Source: CAIVPM01 sp049242865
GTDB taxonomy: Bacteria; Bacteroidota; Bacteroidia; Chitinophagales; Chitinophagaceae
Length of the DNA: 13,617 bases
Direction: 5' to 3'
Assembly (NCBI GenBank): GCA_049242865.1
Contig: JBMLOR010000011.1
Location: forward strand, 1 to 13,617
Each line of letters opens with the position of its first letter. Position 1 is the stretch's first letter. The position numbers and the translations under genes are program-made. Positions 1 to 7,870 of the stretch are shown in pieces. The notes below the pieces were generated by a model. The model did not search any database, had not been told where the DNA came from, and saw only the letters and a program-made list of their open reading frames with translations.

Positions 1-1301
1 GTGGCCCAGCTTGGAAACAAGGTGAACTGATGGCCAATGATGTAATTTTAAAAGTAGCACAAGGTGCAGGCGAGCCTGTTGATATTGCAGGATATGAAGT
101 TACAGATGCTGTTAAATTAATTAGAGGTACAAAAGGTACAGAAGTACGCCTTACAGTAAAAAAAGAAGATGGTACTGTTAAAACAATTGCAATAACCCGC
201 GATGAAATAAAACAAGATGAAAGTGCCGTAAGAAGTGCAGTAGTTATTGAAGGTGGCAATAAAATAGGATATATTTATCTGCCAGATTTTTATGCCAATT
301 TTGAAGATGCAGATGGTGCAAGATGTAGTGATGATGTAGCTGCAGAACTTGAAAAATTAAAAAAAGAAAATGTAAAAGGTATAGTTATCGACCTACGTTT
401 TAATGGTGGTGGAAGTTTACAAGAAGTTGTAAATATGGTTGGCTTATTTATTCCTTCTGGCCCTGTAGTTCAAGTTAAAGACAAAGAAGGTAGAAGTTTA
501 CCCCTTTATGATAGAAACCCTACTGTACAATACGATGGACCATTAGTAGTTATGGTAAACGAAGGTAGTGCTAGTGCAAGCGAAATTTTTGCTGCTGCTA
601 TTCAAGATTATAAACGAGGTTTAGTAATAGGTAGTACAAGTACTTTTGGTAAAGGAACTGTACAAAGAAATTTAATAGTAGGAAACCAATTAGATTATTT
701 TAATACCGATAAACAAAATGGTGCCCTGAAACTAACACTTCAAAAATTTTATAGAATTAATGGAGGAAGCACTCAACTAAAAGGAGTTGTACCAGATGTA
801 ATTATACCAGACCAATATGAGCATCTAAAAATTAGAGAAAAACACATGGCCCATGCTTTACCTTGGGATGAAATTGCAAAAGCAAATTACAGCACTCAAA
901 ATACAACACAAATTAATACTGATTTAATTGTTAAAGCACAAGATTTAGTAAATAAAGTAGAAGCTTTTAACGTAGTAAAACAAAACTCATCTTTACTATC
1001 GCAAAAAACAGATGCACCAAAAAGTTTGAAACTAGATACCTATAAAGCGGAGCAAAAACTGATAAAAAATACGGTTACACAAACCAACAATGTTTTAAAA
1101 CTTAAAGAAGATTTAGATATTAAAGTATTGAAAGAAGATGAGGATAAATTTTTTAACAACCCCGACAAGCCAAAAGGCGAACGTTACCAAGCTTGGTTAA
1201 AGCAAATAAAATCTGATTTATACATAAAAGAAACTAGCAGAATTTTAAACGAAATTATAGCTTCAAACAGTATTGCAAAAGAAACAACTAAAGACAAATA
1301 G
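1..1301 (+). CDS. prc: Carboxy-terminal processing (tail-specific) peptidase, Prc/CtpA family S41, 5' partial
   Basis: Periplasmic serine protease that trims or degrades proteins from their C-termini. The reading frame is open to the window edge (first full codon at 3). The ATG at 30 is internal, because the codons before it (GPAWKQGEL) continue the PDZ domain, so signal peptide and N-terminal domain lie outside. In order: PDZ remainder (about 3-200); S41 protease core with NGGG and the SASASE motif; then a lysine-rich C-terminal extension like the one in E. coli Prc (DUF3340-type). By alignment from memory with E. coli Prc S430/D441/K455, the catalytic Ser is codon 573-575, Asp 606-608 and Lys 651-653 (FGKGTVQ), so the enzyme looks intact. 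The loop before the Lys reads GSTSTFGK, one residue longer than GEPTFGK of E. coli. The C-terminal half aligns well down to LPWD and beyond. No neighbour suggests a specific substrate. Confidence 0.95.
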   Translation, partial: GPAWKQGELMANDVILKVAQGAGEPVDIAGYEVTDAVKLIRGTKGTEVRLTVKKEDGTVKTIAITRDEIKQDESAVRSAVVIEGGNKIGYIYLPDFYANFEDADGARCSDDVAAELEKLKKENVKGIVIDLRFNGGGSLQEVVNMVGLFIPSGPVVQVKDKEGRSLPLYDRNPTVQYDGPLVVMVNEGSASASEIFAAAIQDYKRGLVIGSTSTFGKGTVQRNLIVGNQLDYFNTDKQNGALKLTLQKFYRINGGSTQLKGVVPDVIIPDQYEHLKIREKHMAHALPWDEIAKANYSTQNTTQINTDLIVKAQDLVNKVEAFNVVKQNSSLLSQKTDAPKSLKLDTYKAEQKLIKNTVTQTNNVLKLKEDLDIKVLKEDEDKFFNNPDKPKGERYQAWLKQIKSDLYIKETSRILNEIIASNSIAKETTKDK

Positions 1302-1439
1302 GTAGTAGATACGTGGTGTGGAAAATAGAATTCAATTAGTTAATTGTCCACCTTTATAGGTATTATTTTCATTAAAATTAATTGAGCCTTATTTTTACAA
1401 TACTTACTCATTCATTACCTATGAATCGATAAAATGATT

Positions 1440-1467
1440 AGCGTTTGATTCTTCAAACGCTTTTTTT
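1440..1467 (+). terminator. Rho-independent terminator, probably of prc
   Basis: A perfect 9-bp stem (1440-1448 with 1453-1461) encloses a TTCT loop, and the descending arm runs into seven consecutive T on the plus strand. It lies about 140 nt after the prc stop codon. The T-run is on the plus strand only, so it fits plus-strand termination. Confidence 0.8.
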
Positions 1468-1604
1468 ATTTTGCTTTTAAGCTAGCTTACAATTTTATTG
1501 AGTTGCTACAACTGTTTTTTTAATGCAGATTTTAACATTTTTTTTCTTGAAAGTTCATAAAACTACATACTTTAGCGTTGGTTTTTCATAGGATATTGGA
1601 TTTT

Positions 1605-1637
1605 AAAAAGGGCATGGTGTCTACCAAGCCCTTTTTT
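1605..1637. terminator. Bidirectional terminator, mainly for the deaminase fusion gene
   Basis: A 14-bp stem with one internal A-A mismatch (1605-1618 with 1623-1636) has a GTCT loop. A GGGC/GCCC core is flanked by A-runs on the left and T-runs on the right, so either strand ends in a U-tract. It lies 47 nt beyond the stop codon of the minus-strand gene and can also stop plus-strand read-through from prc. Confidence 0.85.
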
Positions 1638-1683
1638 AAAAGCTTTTTTTATTTGAAAATATCTACAATTCAAAAAGCAACAT

Positions 1684-3603
1684 CTAGTAATTCCATTTTA
1701 CAAAGGCTTCCATAGCAGCATATTTTGTAAGCCCTAAATTAGCATATAAATTAGCAGTATTGCTATTTCTATCTTCGGCACGTTGCCAAAATTCTCTAGC
1801 ATCACTACCCTGAAAAGGAACCATATCTTTTTGTGACTGGTGTATAAAAATTCCAAAACGCTTTTTCATAACTTGATCTGGACTCATAGGAATGGCCATT
1901 TCAATTTCTGCAATATCCCACTCTTGCCAAGCACCTTTGTATAGCCAAACCCAACAATCTTTTATCCATTCATCCCCTGCAGCCTTCAATCTTTTCAAAC
2001 TTTCGAATACAATATCAAGGCAAACCTTGTGTGTGCCATGAGGATCTGCTAAATCGCCTGCACAAAATATTTGATGAGGCTTAATTTTTCTGAGAAGTTC
2101 CATGGTTTGCAAAACATCGGCTTCGCCCATTGGATTTTTTTGAATAGTTCCTGTTTCGTAAAATGGTAAGTTTTGAAAATGGCATCTTTCATCGGTAAGC
2201 CCAACATATCTGCAAGTAGCTTTAGCTTCACATCTTCGTATCAATCCTTTTATACTTCTAATAGCATCGGTATCAACTTGATTTTTCTTTTTAGTACTTA
2301 AAAAAGTTCTTGCTTCTTGCAATATTTTATTGCTTTGGGTATTATCAATACCAAATTGCTCTTCAAAACCAACGGCAAAATCTAAAAACCTGGTAACAAA
2401 CTCATCGGTTACTGCAATATTTCCTGAAGTTTGATAAGCTACATGCACCTCATGCCCTTGATCATGCAAACGCATAAATGTTCCTCCCATACTAATGATG
2501 TCATCATCTGGGTGTGGACTAAAAATTAAACTACGTTTTGGATAAGGATGCATTCTTTCTGGTGGGTTTGGAAGTTCTGCATTTTTGCCACCTGGCCATC
2601 CTGTAATACTATCACGAAGCATATAGTACACTTGCAAATTTACTTCTGAGGCTTCGCCCTTTTCAACCAACAAATCACCTAAACCATTTTCAATATAATC
2701 ATTTGCTGTAAGGTGTAGTATTGGTTTATTAATTTTTAAAGCTGTATGCACCACTGCACGTTTAATCATTTTGTTTGTCCACTCACAATCACCTGTAAGC
2801 CAAGGACTTTTTATACGTGTAAGTTCTGTTGATGCAATTTCATCAATTACAAATTCACAATCACTATGTTGTTGTAAAATACTTGCAGGAATTTGCTCAG
2901 TTACGTCGCCTTCAACACTTTTTGCAATAATTTGGGCTTTTAATCCCCAACCCATTAGCAATATTTTTTTAGCTTTTAAAATGGTACTAATACCCATTGT
3001 AATGGCCAAACGTGGAACTTCTGAGATATTTTGAAACTCAAAACTATTAGCTACTCTAGTACTATTGTCTAAACTTACTAATCTTGTTTTGGATTGAATG
3101 CTACTTCCTGGCTCGTTAAATCCTATGTGCCCATTTTTACCAATTCCTAAAACTTGCAAATCAATTCCACCTAAATCTTCAATCTTTTTTTCGTAAGCCA
3201 AACAAGCTGCTTTAATTTCATCTTTTGGCAATGTACCATCAGGAATATGAATATTATTTGGCTGAATGTTAATGTGATTAAACAAGTGCCTATGCATAAA
3301 GCTCCAATAGCTTTGTAAAGCTTCTTTTTCTAAAGGATAATACTCATCTAAATTAAAAGTAATAACGTTTTCAAAGCTCAAACCATCCTGTTTATGCATT
3401 CTTACAAGCTCAGCATACATACTAATTGGAGTACTACCTGTAGCCAATCCTAAAACACAAGGTTTATTTTCAGCTTGCTTTTGTTTTATCAATTGGGCAA
3501 TTTGCTGTGCAGCGTATACAGAACCTAGCTTTGCATTTTCAAATATCTTAACAGGAATTCTCTCAAAGCTATCTAGCAAATTAATGTGCAATTTTTTGGG
3601 CAT
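1684..3603 (-). CDS. nagB: Glucosamine-6-phosphate deaminase (NagB-like) fused to PIG-L-type deacetylase
   Basis: Two-domain cytoplasmic protein of 639 aa. Residues about 10-265 are a GlcN6P deaminase/isomerase, which converts glucosamine-6-P to fructose-6-P plus ammonia. Visible motifs are TGSTP (55-59, phosphate loop), LDEY (D86) and GKNGHIGFNEPGSS with N157, H159 and E164. Residues about 355-639 are a PIG-L/LmbE-like zinc deacetylase: HPDDD (H364, D366, D367) and PHGTH (H522, H525), matching the zinc and base residues of MshB-type enzymes. Long NagB-like proteins of this architecture are known in Bacteroidota (BT_0258-type), where the second domain's role is not settled to my knowledge. 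Start: an in-frame TTG at 3621 would sit inside the likely -7 promoter element, so ATG 3603 is preferred; it gives the natural start MPKKLHINLL. The E. coli D141 equivalent is Asn, as in Bacillus-type NagB, so this is not a defect. No nagA or transporter adjoins it. Confidence 0.92.
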   Translation of the reverse strand: MPKKLHINLLDSFERIPVKIFENAKLGSVYAAQQIAQLIKQKQAENKPCVLGLATGSTPISMYAELVRMHKQDGLSFENVITFNLDEYYPLEKEALQSYWSFMHRHLFNHINIQPNNIHIPDGTLPKDEIKAACLAYEKKIEDLGGIDLQVLGIGKNGHIGFNEPGSSIQSKTRLVSLDNSTRVANSFEFQNISEVPRLAITMGISTILKAKKILLMGWGLKAQIIAKSVEGDVTEQIPASILQQHSDCEFVIDEIASTELTRIKSPWLTGDCEWTNKMIKRAVVHTALKINKPILHLTANDYIENGLGDLLVEKGEASEVNLQVYYMLRDSITGWPGGKNAELPNPPERMHPYPKRSLIFSPHPDDDIISMGGTFMRLHDQGHEVHVAYQTSGNIAVTDEFVTRFLDFAVGFEEQFGIDNTQSNKILQEARTFLSTKKKNQVDTDAIRSIKGLIRRCEAKATCRYVGLTDERCHFQNLPFYETGTIQKNPMGEADVLQTMELLRKIKPHQIFCAGDLADPHGTHKVCLDIVFESLKRLKAAGDEWIKDCWVWLYKGAWQEWDIAEIEMAIPMSPDQVMKKRFGIFIHQSQKDMVPFQGSDAREFWQRAEDRNSNTANLYANLGLTKYAAMEAFVKWNY

Positions 3604-3618
3604 ACTTGCGGTTTTTTG

Positions 3619-3652
3619 CAAATTAAAAACATTTTTTTGCGTTTTTACTCAA
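3619..3652 (-). promoter_or_regulatory. Candidate promoter of the deaminase fusion gene
   Basis: On the minus strand a TTG at 3652-3650 is followed after 23 nt by TTAATTTG (3626-3619), one mismatch from the Bacteroidota -7 element TAnnTTTG. The element ends 16 nt before the ATG at 3603, so the leader would be about 10 nt. This also argues that the TTG codon at 3621 is not the start. Confidence 0.5.
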
Positions 3653-3654
3653 GA

Positions 3655-3672
3655 TTTTAAAATATTTTAAAA
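3655..3672. repeat. 18-bp AT-only perfect palindrome after terC
   Basis: TTTTAAAATATTTTAAAA is its own reverse complement and lies 3 nt beyond the terC stop, just upstream of the candidate promoter of the next gene. It could be a weak terminator or simply AT-rich chance sequence. No GC pair stabilises the stem, so a terminator call is not justified. Confidence 0.35.
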
Positions 3673-3675
3673 AGT

Positions 3676-4635
3676 TTATTCAATTAGGGCATCTTTTGGA
3701 GTGCCTTTCTTTTTAACATAGATACTAAATATTATACTGCCTACTATACAACAAACAATAACCATTAAAGAAATACTGACTTGTGTTGTTTTATCTAAAA
3801 CTTTAGAAATGTAATGTTCGAGTAGCATTTTTAATCCTATAAAAACCAACACAATGGCTATACCTTGCTGTAAATAATCGAATTTACTAACTGCCCCTCT
3901 AAGTAAAAAAAACAGGCTACGCAGCCCTAAAACTGCAAAAATATTTGAGGTATAAATTACTAAGGTATCTCTGCTAATGCCCATAACTGCAGGAATACTA
4001 TCTAATGCAAAAACTAAATCAACAGCGGCCAACATAACAACAACTACAAATAGCGAAGTGTACTGTACTTTTTTGCCATTTCTAATAATATATTTTCCAT
4101 CACCATCGTGGTTTACCAAAGGCAGAAACCTTTGCAAAAACTTGTAAATTTTACTGTCTTGGGGTTTAAACTCTTCATCTTCCGTTGCTGTAAACATTTT
4201 ATACCCTGTATAAATTAAAAATGCTCCAAAAATGTATAAAAGCCATTCAAATTGATGCACTAAAGCTACACCTACAGTTATAAAAATTACTCTAAATACT
4301 ATTGCCATTAAAATTCCAATAAGCAGTACTCTTCCATAATATTTCTCTTTAACTTTAAAAGCATCAAATAGAATTATAAAAACAAAAATGTTGTCGATAC
4401 TTAAACTCCACTCCATTAAATATGCACTTAAGTATTCAACAGCAGGTTTTTGCCCTTCTTCAAACCACAAAAACCAAAAGAAAGCCAATGCTAAACCAAC
4501 CCAAAAAAAAGTTTGTAACAAAGCAGTTTTAATGCTAACTGATTTGTTTTTTTTAGATAACAAGCCCAAATCTACTATTAATGCAACGGGTACAATAATT
4601 GAAAAAGCGATATATAAAATTTGATGCGTAGTCAT
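3676..4635 (-). CDS. TerC/Alx-family integral membrane protein, putative metal (Mn2+) exporter
   Basis: A 319-aa protein with about nine predicted membrane helices (roughly 7-28, 39-58, 75-94, 105-126, 131-148, 195-215, 228-247, 255-275, 288-307). The TerC hallmarks are present: EWSLSIDNIFVF in helix 3 (D81, N82) and DLVFALDSIPAV in helix 6 (D206, D212), acidic membrane residues thought to handle the cation. A charged cytoplasmic loop (about 150-193) separates the two halves. Length is normal for the family. Members include tellurite-resistance TerC and E. coli Alx, linked to manganese export; the substrate here cannot be read from sequence. It stands alone, not in a ter cluster, and is divergent from purA. 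I see no yybP-ykoY-like riboswitch in the short leader; the divergent spacer is only 159 nt. The ATG at 4635 is the natural start, placing helix 1 directly after MTTHQ. Confidence 0.9.
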   Translation of the reverse strand: MTTHQILYIAFSIIVPVALIVDLGLLSKKNKSVSIKTALLQTFFWVGLALAFFWFLWFEEGQKPAVEYLSAYLMEWSLSIDNIFVFIILFDAFKVKEKYYGRVLLIGILMAIVFRVIFITVGVALVHQFEWLLYIFGAFLIYTGYKMFTATEDEEFKPQDSKIYKFLQRFLPLVNHDGDGKYIIRNGKKVQYTSLFVVVVMLAAVDLVFALDSIPAVMGISRDTLVIYTSNIFAVLGLRSLFFLLRGAVSKFDYLQQGIAIVLVFIGLKMLLEHYISKVLDKTTQVSISLMVIVCCIVGSIIFSIYVKKKGTPKDALIE

Positions 4636-4659
4636 AATTTAAATAAATTAGTTTAAACC

Positions 4660-4694
4660 TAAATGTAGTTTTAAAGTTTGTAAATATGCTGCAA
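4660..4694 (-). promoter_or_regulatory. Weak candidate promoter of terC
   Basis: On the minus strand TTG (4694-4692) and TACATTTA (4667-4660) are separated by 24 nt. The latter is one mismatch from TAnnTTTG and ends 25 nt before the terC ATG. Spacing is slightly longer than usual and the region is AT-rich, so chance is possible. Confidence 0.35.
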
Positions 4695-4743
4695 TAATTA
4701 CAACAAACAAATCATTTTTACCCACGTTTAATGTGAACAACAA

Positions 4744-4776
4744 TTACAAAAAAAATTATCGTATCCGCTACATTTG
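4744..4776 (+). promoter_or_regulatory. Candidate promoter of the purA-pyrF-folP cluster
   Basis: TACATTTG (4769-4776) matches the Bacteroidota -7 consensus TAnnTTTG exactly. A poor -33 candidate (TTA, 4744-4746) lies 22 nt upstream. The element ends 19 nt before the ATG at 4795, predicting a leader of about 12 A-rich nt without a Shine-Dalgarno sequence. An alternative in-frame TTG at 4774 overlaps the element and cannot be the start if this promoter is used. Confidence 0.55.
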
Positions 4777-4794
4777 CAACTTAATAAACAAACA

Positions 4795-6060
4795 ATGGTA
4801 GATGTATTATTGGGCCTTCAATGGGGCGATGAGGGCAAAGGAAAAATTGTAGATTTTTTTGCTCCAAATTATAAAGTAATTGCACGTTTTCAAGGTGGGC
4901 CAAATGCAGGCCATACTTTATATGTAGATGGCAAAAAAGTAGTTTTACACCAAATTCCCAGTGGTATATTTCATCAAAATACTATAAATTTAATAGGAAA
5001 TGGGGTTGTGCTAGATCCTGTAACCTTAAAACGTGAATGCGATACTGTTGCTAGTTTTGGTATTGATGTAAAAAAGAATTTATTTATTAGCCAACGTACT
5101 AATTTAATTGTTCCTACACATAGAGCTTTAGACAAAGCAAGTGAATTACAAAAAGGTGACAGCAAAATAGGTAGTACATTAAAAGGTATTGGCCCTGCAT
5201 ACATGGATAAAACTGGTAGAAATGCTTTAAGAGTTGGAGATATTTTGGAGAAAAATTTTACTAGTCAGTACATTAAACTAAGACTAAAACATCAGAAATT
5301 ACTCGACAATTTTAATTTTAATGAAGATATTTCGGCATGGGAAGATGAATTTTTTGAAGCGTTAGAATTCCTAAAAACATTAAATATTGTAAATGGAGAA
5401 TATTTTATAAACGAACAAATAGCCCAAGGAAAAAGAGTTTTAGCCGAGGGTGCACAAGGCAGTATGTTGGATGTAGATTTTGGCACTTTTCCATTTGTTA
5501 CTAGTAGCAATACAATAAGTGCTGGAGTTTGTACAGGCTTGGGAATTGCACCTAATAAAATTGAAGAAATTTTTGGAGTTACTAAGGCTTATTGCACAAG
5601 AGTAGGTGGCGGACCATTTCCTACAGAGCTTTTTGATGCAACAGGCGAAGAGTTAAGAAAAATTGGAAGCGAATTTGGTGCAACTACAGGCAGACCAAGA
5701 CGTTGTGGATGGATAGATTTAGTTGCCTTAAAATATGCTTGCATGATAAATGGTGTAACACAAATGGTAATGACCAAAGCCGATGTGTTAGATAGTTTTG
5801 ATACTTTACAAGCTTGCACAGCTTATAAAATTAATGGCACTGAAACCAATGAAGTTCCTTTTCATTTAAGTAAAGTTGTAACAGAACCAATACTCAAAAG
5901 TTTTGAAGGTTGGAAAAATACACCATCTGTAAGCCTACAAAATGGTGCAACCTTACCACAAACAATGAATAACTATATTAAGTTTATTAACGAATATACT
6001 GGTGCACCTGTAAAATATATTTCAAACGGACCAGGGAGAGAGCAAATTTTAGCTTTATAG
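4795..6060 (+). CDS. purA: Adenylosuccinate synthase
   Basis: Cytoplasmic GTP-dependent enzyme joining IMP and aspartate to adenylosuccinate, first committed step to AMP. The protein is 421 aa, normal for bacteria. Motifs, numbered from ATG 4795: QWGDEGKGK (9-17, catalytic D12), GGPNAGHTL (34-42, catalytic H40), GSTLKGIGPAYMDK (126-139, IMP binding), EGAQGSMLDVDFGTFPFVTSSN (218-239), TRVGGGPFPTE (268-278) and TTGRPRRCGW (297-306), then TKAD near 327-330 for the guanine. All catalytic elements are present. The start was set at ATG 4795, which gives the family's canonical MVDVLLGLQWGDEGKGK N-terminus; a TTG 21 nt upstream lies in the -7 promoter element. It is the first gene of a cluster, with pyrF only 8 nt after its stop, so purine and pyrimidine genes are probably co-transcribed. 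Confidence 0.98.
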   Translation: MVDVLLGLQWGDEGKGKIVDFFAPNYKVIARFQGGPNAGHTLYVDGKKVVLHQIPSGIFHQNTINLIGNGVVLDPVTLKRECDTVASFGIDVKKNLFISQRTNLIVPTHRALDKASELQKGDSKIGSTLKGIGPAYMDKTGRNALRVGDILEKNFTSQYIKLRLKHQKLLDNFNFNEDISAWEDEFFEALEFLKTLNIVNGEYFINEQIAQGKRVLAEGAQGSMLDVDFGTFPFVTSSNTISAGVCTGLGIAPNKIEEIFGVTKAYCTRVGGGPFPTELFDATGEELRKIGSEFGATTGRPRRCGWIDLVALKYACMINGVTQMVMTKADVLDSFDTLQACTAYKINGTETNEVPFHLSKVVTEPILKSFEGWKNTPSVSLQNGATLPQTMNNYIKFINEYTGAPVKYISNGPGREQILAL

Positions 6061-6068
6061 AACACGTT

Positions 6069-6872
6069 ATGACAATTCAACATCTTGCAGAGCAAATACA
6101 ACTTAAAAAAACATATTTATGTGTTGGCTTAGATACAGAGTTTTCTAAAATTCCAAAGCATTTACAACACCATAAAAATGCAATAGTAAATTTTAATAAA
6201 GCTATCATCGATGCTACGCTACCCTATTGTGTAAGCTATAAAATTAACACAGCTTTTTACGAAGTTTTGGGTAGTAAAGGATGGGATATAATGCAAGAAA
6301 CATTTGACTATATTCCTAAAACTCATTTTAAAATTGCCGATGCCAAAAGAGGCGACATTGGTAATACCAGCAACCAGTATGCAAAAGCATTTTTTGAAAC
6401 TTTAAATGCCGATGCTATTACTGTTGCACCTTATATGGGTGAAGATAGCATTGCCCCTTTTTTAGCTTATGAAAACAAAACCACTATTGTTTTGGCTCTA
6501 ACTAGTAATAAAGGAGCTAATGATTTTGAAATGCTAACAAATAGTGGCAAATATTTATATGAAACAGTGATTGAAAAAGTTGCTTCTTGGGGCAGTGAAC
6601 ACAACCTAATGTTTGTTGTAGGAGCTACACAAACTGAGCAACTGCAACACATTCGCTCAATAATACCTAACCATTTTTTATTAGTTCCTGGAGTTGGTTT
6701 TCAAGGTGGAAGCCTAGCAGAAGTTAGTAAATTTGGCTTAACCAACAATAAATCTGGCATACTCATAAATGCAAGTAGAGCAATTATTTATGCAAGTGAA
6801 GGCGAAAATTTTGCAACCGAAGCTGCAGTTATTGCACAACAATATGTTACCGAAATGCAAGCATACTTATAA
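6069..6872 (+). CDS. pyrF: Orotidine-5'-phosphate decarboxylase, type 2
   Basis: Decarboxylates OMP to UMP, the last step of de novo pyrimidine synthesis, in the cytoplasm. The 267-aa length and motif layout fit the longer 'type 2' OMPDC group common in Bacteroidota rather than the roughly 240-aa E. coli form. Visible are VGLDTE (19-24), SYKIN (56-60, K58), the catalytic signature DAKRGDIG (91-98; D91, K93, D96), APYMGEDS (120-127), VVGAT (183-187), the phosphate-binding VPGVGFQGG (206-214) and INASRAI (233-239, R237). All of the Asp-Lys charge network is present. It begins 8 nt after the purA stop with no Shine-Dalgarno-like sequence and is followed 13 nt later by folP, so it is the middle gene of a probable three-gene transcript. 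Confidence 0.97.
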   Translation: MTIQHLAEQIQLKKTYLCVGLDTEFSKIPKHLQHHKNAIVNFNKAIIDATLPYCVSYKINTAFYEVLGSKGWDIMQETFDYIPKTHFKIADAKRGDIGNTSNQYAKAFFETLNADAITVAPYMGEDSIAPFLAYENKTTIVLALTSNKGANDFEMLTNSGKYLYETVIEKVASWGSEHNLMFVVGATQTEQLQHIRSIIPNHFLLVPGVGFQGGSLAEVSKFGLTNNKSGILINASRAIIYASEGENFATEAAVIAQQYVTEMQAYL

Positions 6873-6885
6873 TTAAACCCAACTT

Positions 6886-7722
6886 ATGTTTACCCTAAAT
6901 TGCAAAGGAAAATTAGTGAGTTTGGATAAGCCTTTAGTAATGGGGATTATCAACTTTACTCCTGATAGTTTTTACGGTAATAGTCAACATAAAAGTACTG
7001 ATGATGCATTACAAACTGCAGAAAAAATGTTAACCGATGGTGCTAGTTTCATTGATATTGGCGGACAAAGCACCAAACCAAATGCCATAAAAATTACTCA
7101 AGATGAAGAACTAAAAAGAGTATTACCAACTATTGAAGCAATTCATCAAAAATTTCCTGAGGCAATAATTTCTATTGATACTTTTTATGCTCAAGTAGCT
7201 AAAGAAGCAGTGCAAGCTGGTGCAAGTTTAGTAAATGATGTTAGTGCTGGTAATTTAGATATAAACATGATTAAAACAGTTGCAACACTTAACGTTCCTT
7301 ATGTGTGTATGCACATGCCAGGCACACCACAAACCATGCAACAAGAAACTAATTACAATAATATTATAGAAGATATATTACTTTTTTTTATAAATAAAAT
7401 AGATACTTGTATTAAAGCAGGGATTAAAGACGTAATTATAGATATTGGTTTTGGTTTTGGAAAAACTATAGAACAAAATTTTTATTTGCTAAAACAATTA
7501 CAAAATTTTAAAATTCTACAAAAACCAATATTACTAGGTGTTTCAAGAAAAAGCACCATATACAAAACACTAAATACAACACCCGAACATGCCCTAAATG
7601 GCACAACAGTTTTAAATACAATTGGCTTACAAAATGGTGCTAATATTTTACGAGTTCACGATGTAAAAGAAGCCGTTGAAACCATAAAATTATATGAGGC
7701 ATATCAACAAGTTACTTTATAA
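6886..7722 (+). CDS. folP: Dihydropteroate synthase
   Basis: Cytoplasmic folate enzyme condensing 6-hydroxymethyl-7,8-dihydropterin pyrophosphate with p-aminobenzoate; the target of sulfonamides. TIM-barrel protein of 278 aa, usual length. Motifs in order: MGIINFTPDSF (19-29, N23), DIGGQSTKP (57-65), SIDTF (96-100), NDVSAG (117-122), MHMPGTP (142-148), IDIGFGFGKT (185-194), LLGVSRKS (216-223) and RVHDV (256-260). The second loop reads STKPN where most family members have STRPG: the Arg that contacts substrate in E. coli (R63) is Lys here (codon 7075-7077). This is a conservative change that may alter affinity, so I still expect activity. Start ATG 6886 is the only reasonable choice, 13 nt after pyrF. 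It ends the purA-pyrF-folP cluster; no obvious terminator follows before the rpoN promoter. Confidence 0.96.
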   Translation: MFTLNCKGKLVSLDKPLVMGIINFTPDSFYGNSQHKSTDDALQTAEKMLTDGASFIDIGGQSTKPNAIKITQDEELKRVLPTIEAIHQKFPEAIISIDTFYAQVAKEAVQAGASLVNDVSAGNLDINMIKTVATLNVPYVCMHMPGTPQTMQQETNYNNIIEDILLFFINKIDTCIKAGIKDVIIDIGFGFGKTIEQNFYLLKQLQNFKILQKPILLGVSRKSTIYKTLNTTPEHALNGTTVLNTIGLQNGANILRVHDVKEAVETIKLYEAYQQVTL

Positions 7723-7870
7723 TAGTATAATATCTAAATGTAAAAATTAAAAAACTTTTTTTGAAATTCACGAATATCAAGAAAGTAACATCTAAACAGT
7801 TTTTCCATCATTAAAACATCAAAAAAATAATTCACATACATTGCAACTGTAATAAATTTTCACATTACGT

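Larger units (their letters stand above)
1302..1683. other. Convergent intergenic region with no gene
   Basis: This 382-nt spacer separates the ends of the convergent prc and deaminase-fusion genes. It holds the two hairpin terminators listed separately. I see no open frame with a convincing start or composition, and no tRNA. The stretch 1302-1439 is unusually long for a 3' UTR and contains only weak AT-rich dyads such as CAATTA/TAATTG near 1335. The stretch 1468-1604 shows a 10-bp palindrome (AAGCTAGCTT) but nothing that can be named. Confidence 0.6.

Noticed and set aside
30..1301. Treating the ATG at 30 as the protease gene start
   Set aside because: The reading frame continues upstream to the window edge with conserved PDZ residues, so the gene is truncated by the window.
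2049..2231. Short open frame on the minus strand within the deaminase fusion gene
   Set aside because: It is an out-of-phase shadow of a conserved coding region, as are the other short frames overlapping purA, pyrF, rpoN, terC and the permease.
4636..4794. Possible manganese riboswitch (yybP-ykoY type) upstream of terC
   Set aside because: The divergent spacer is only 159 nt, the terC side shows no GC-rich helices or conserved junction motifs, and the predicted leader is short.
7837..7855. TACATTGCAACTGTAATAAA upstream of rpoN resembles the purA promoter downstream sequence
   Set aside because: It has a one-base deletion within the -7 element and lies 60 nt further from the gene; AT-rich similarity can arise by chance.
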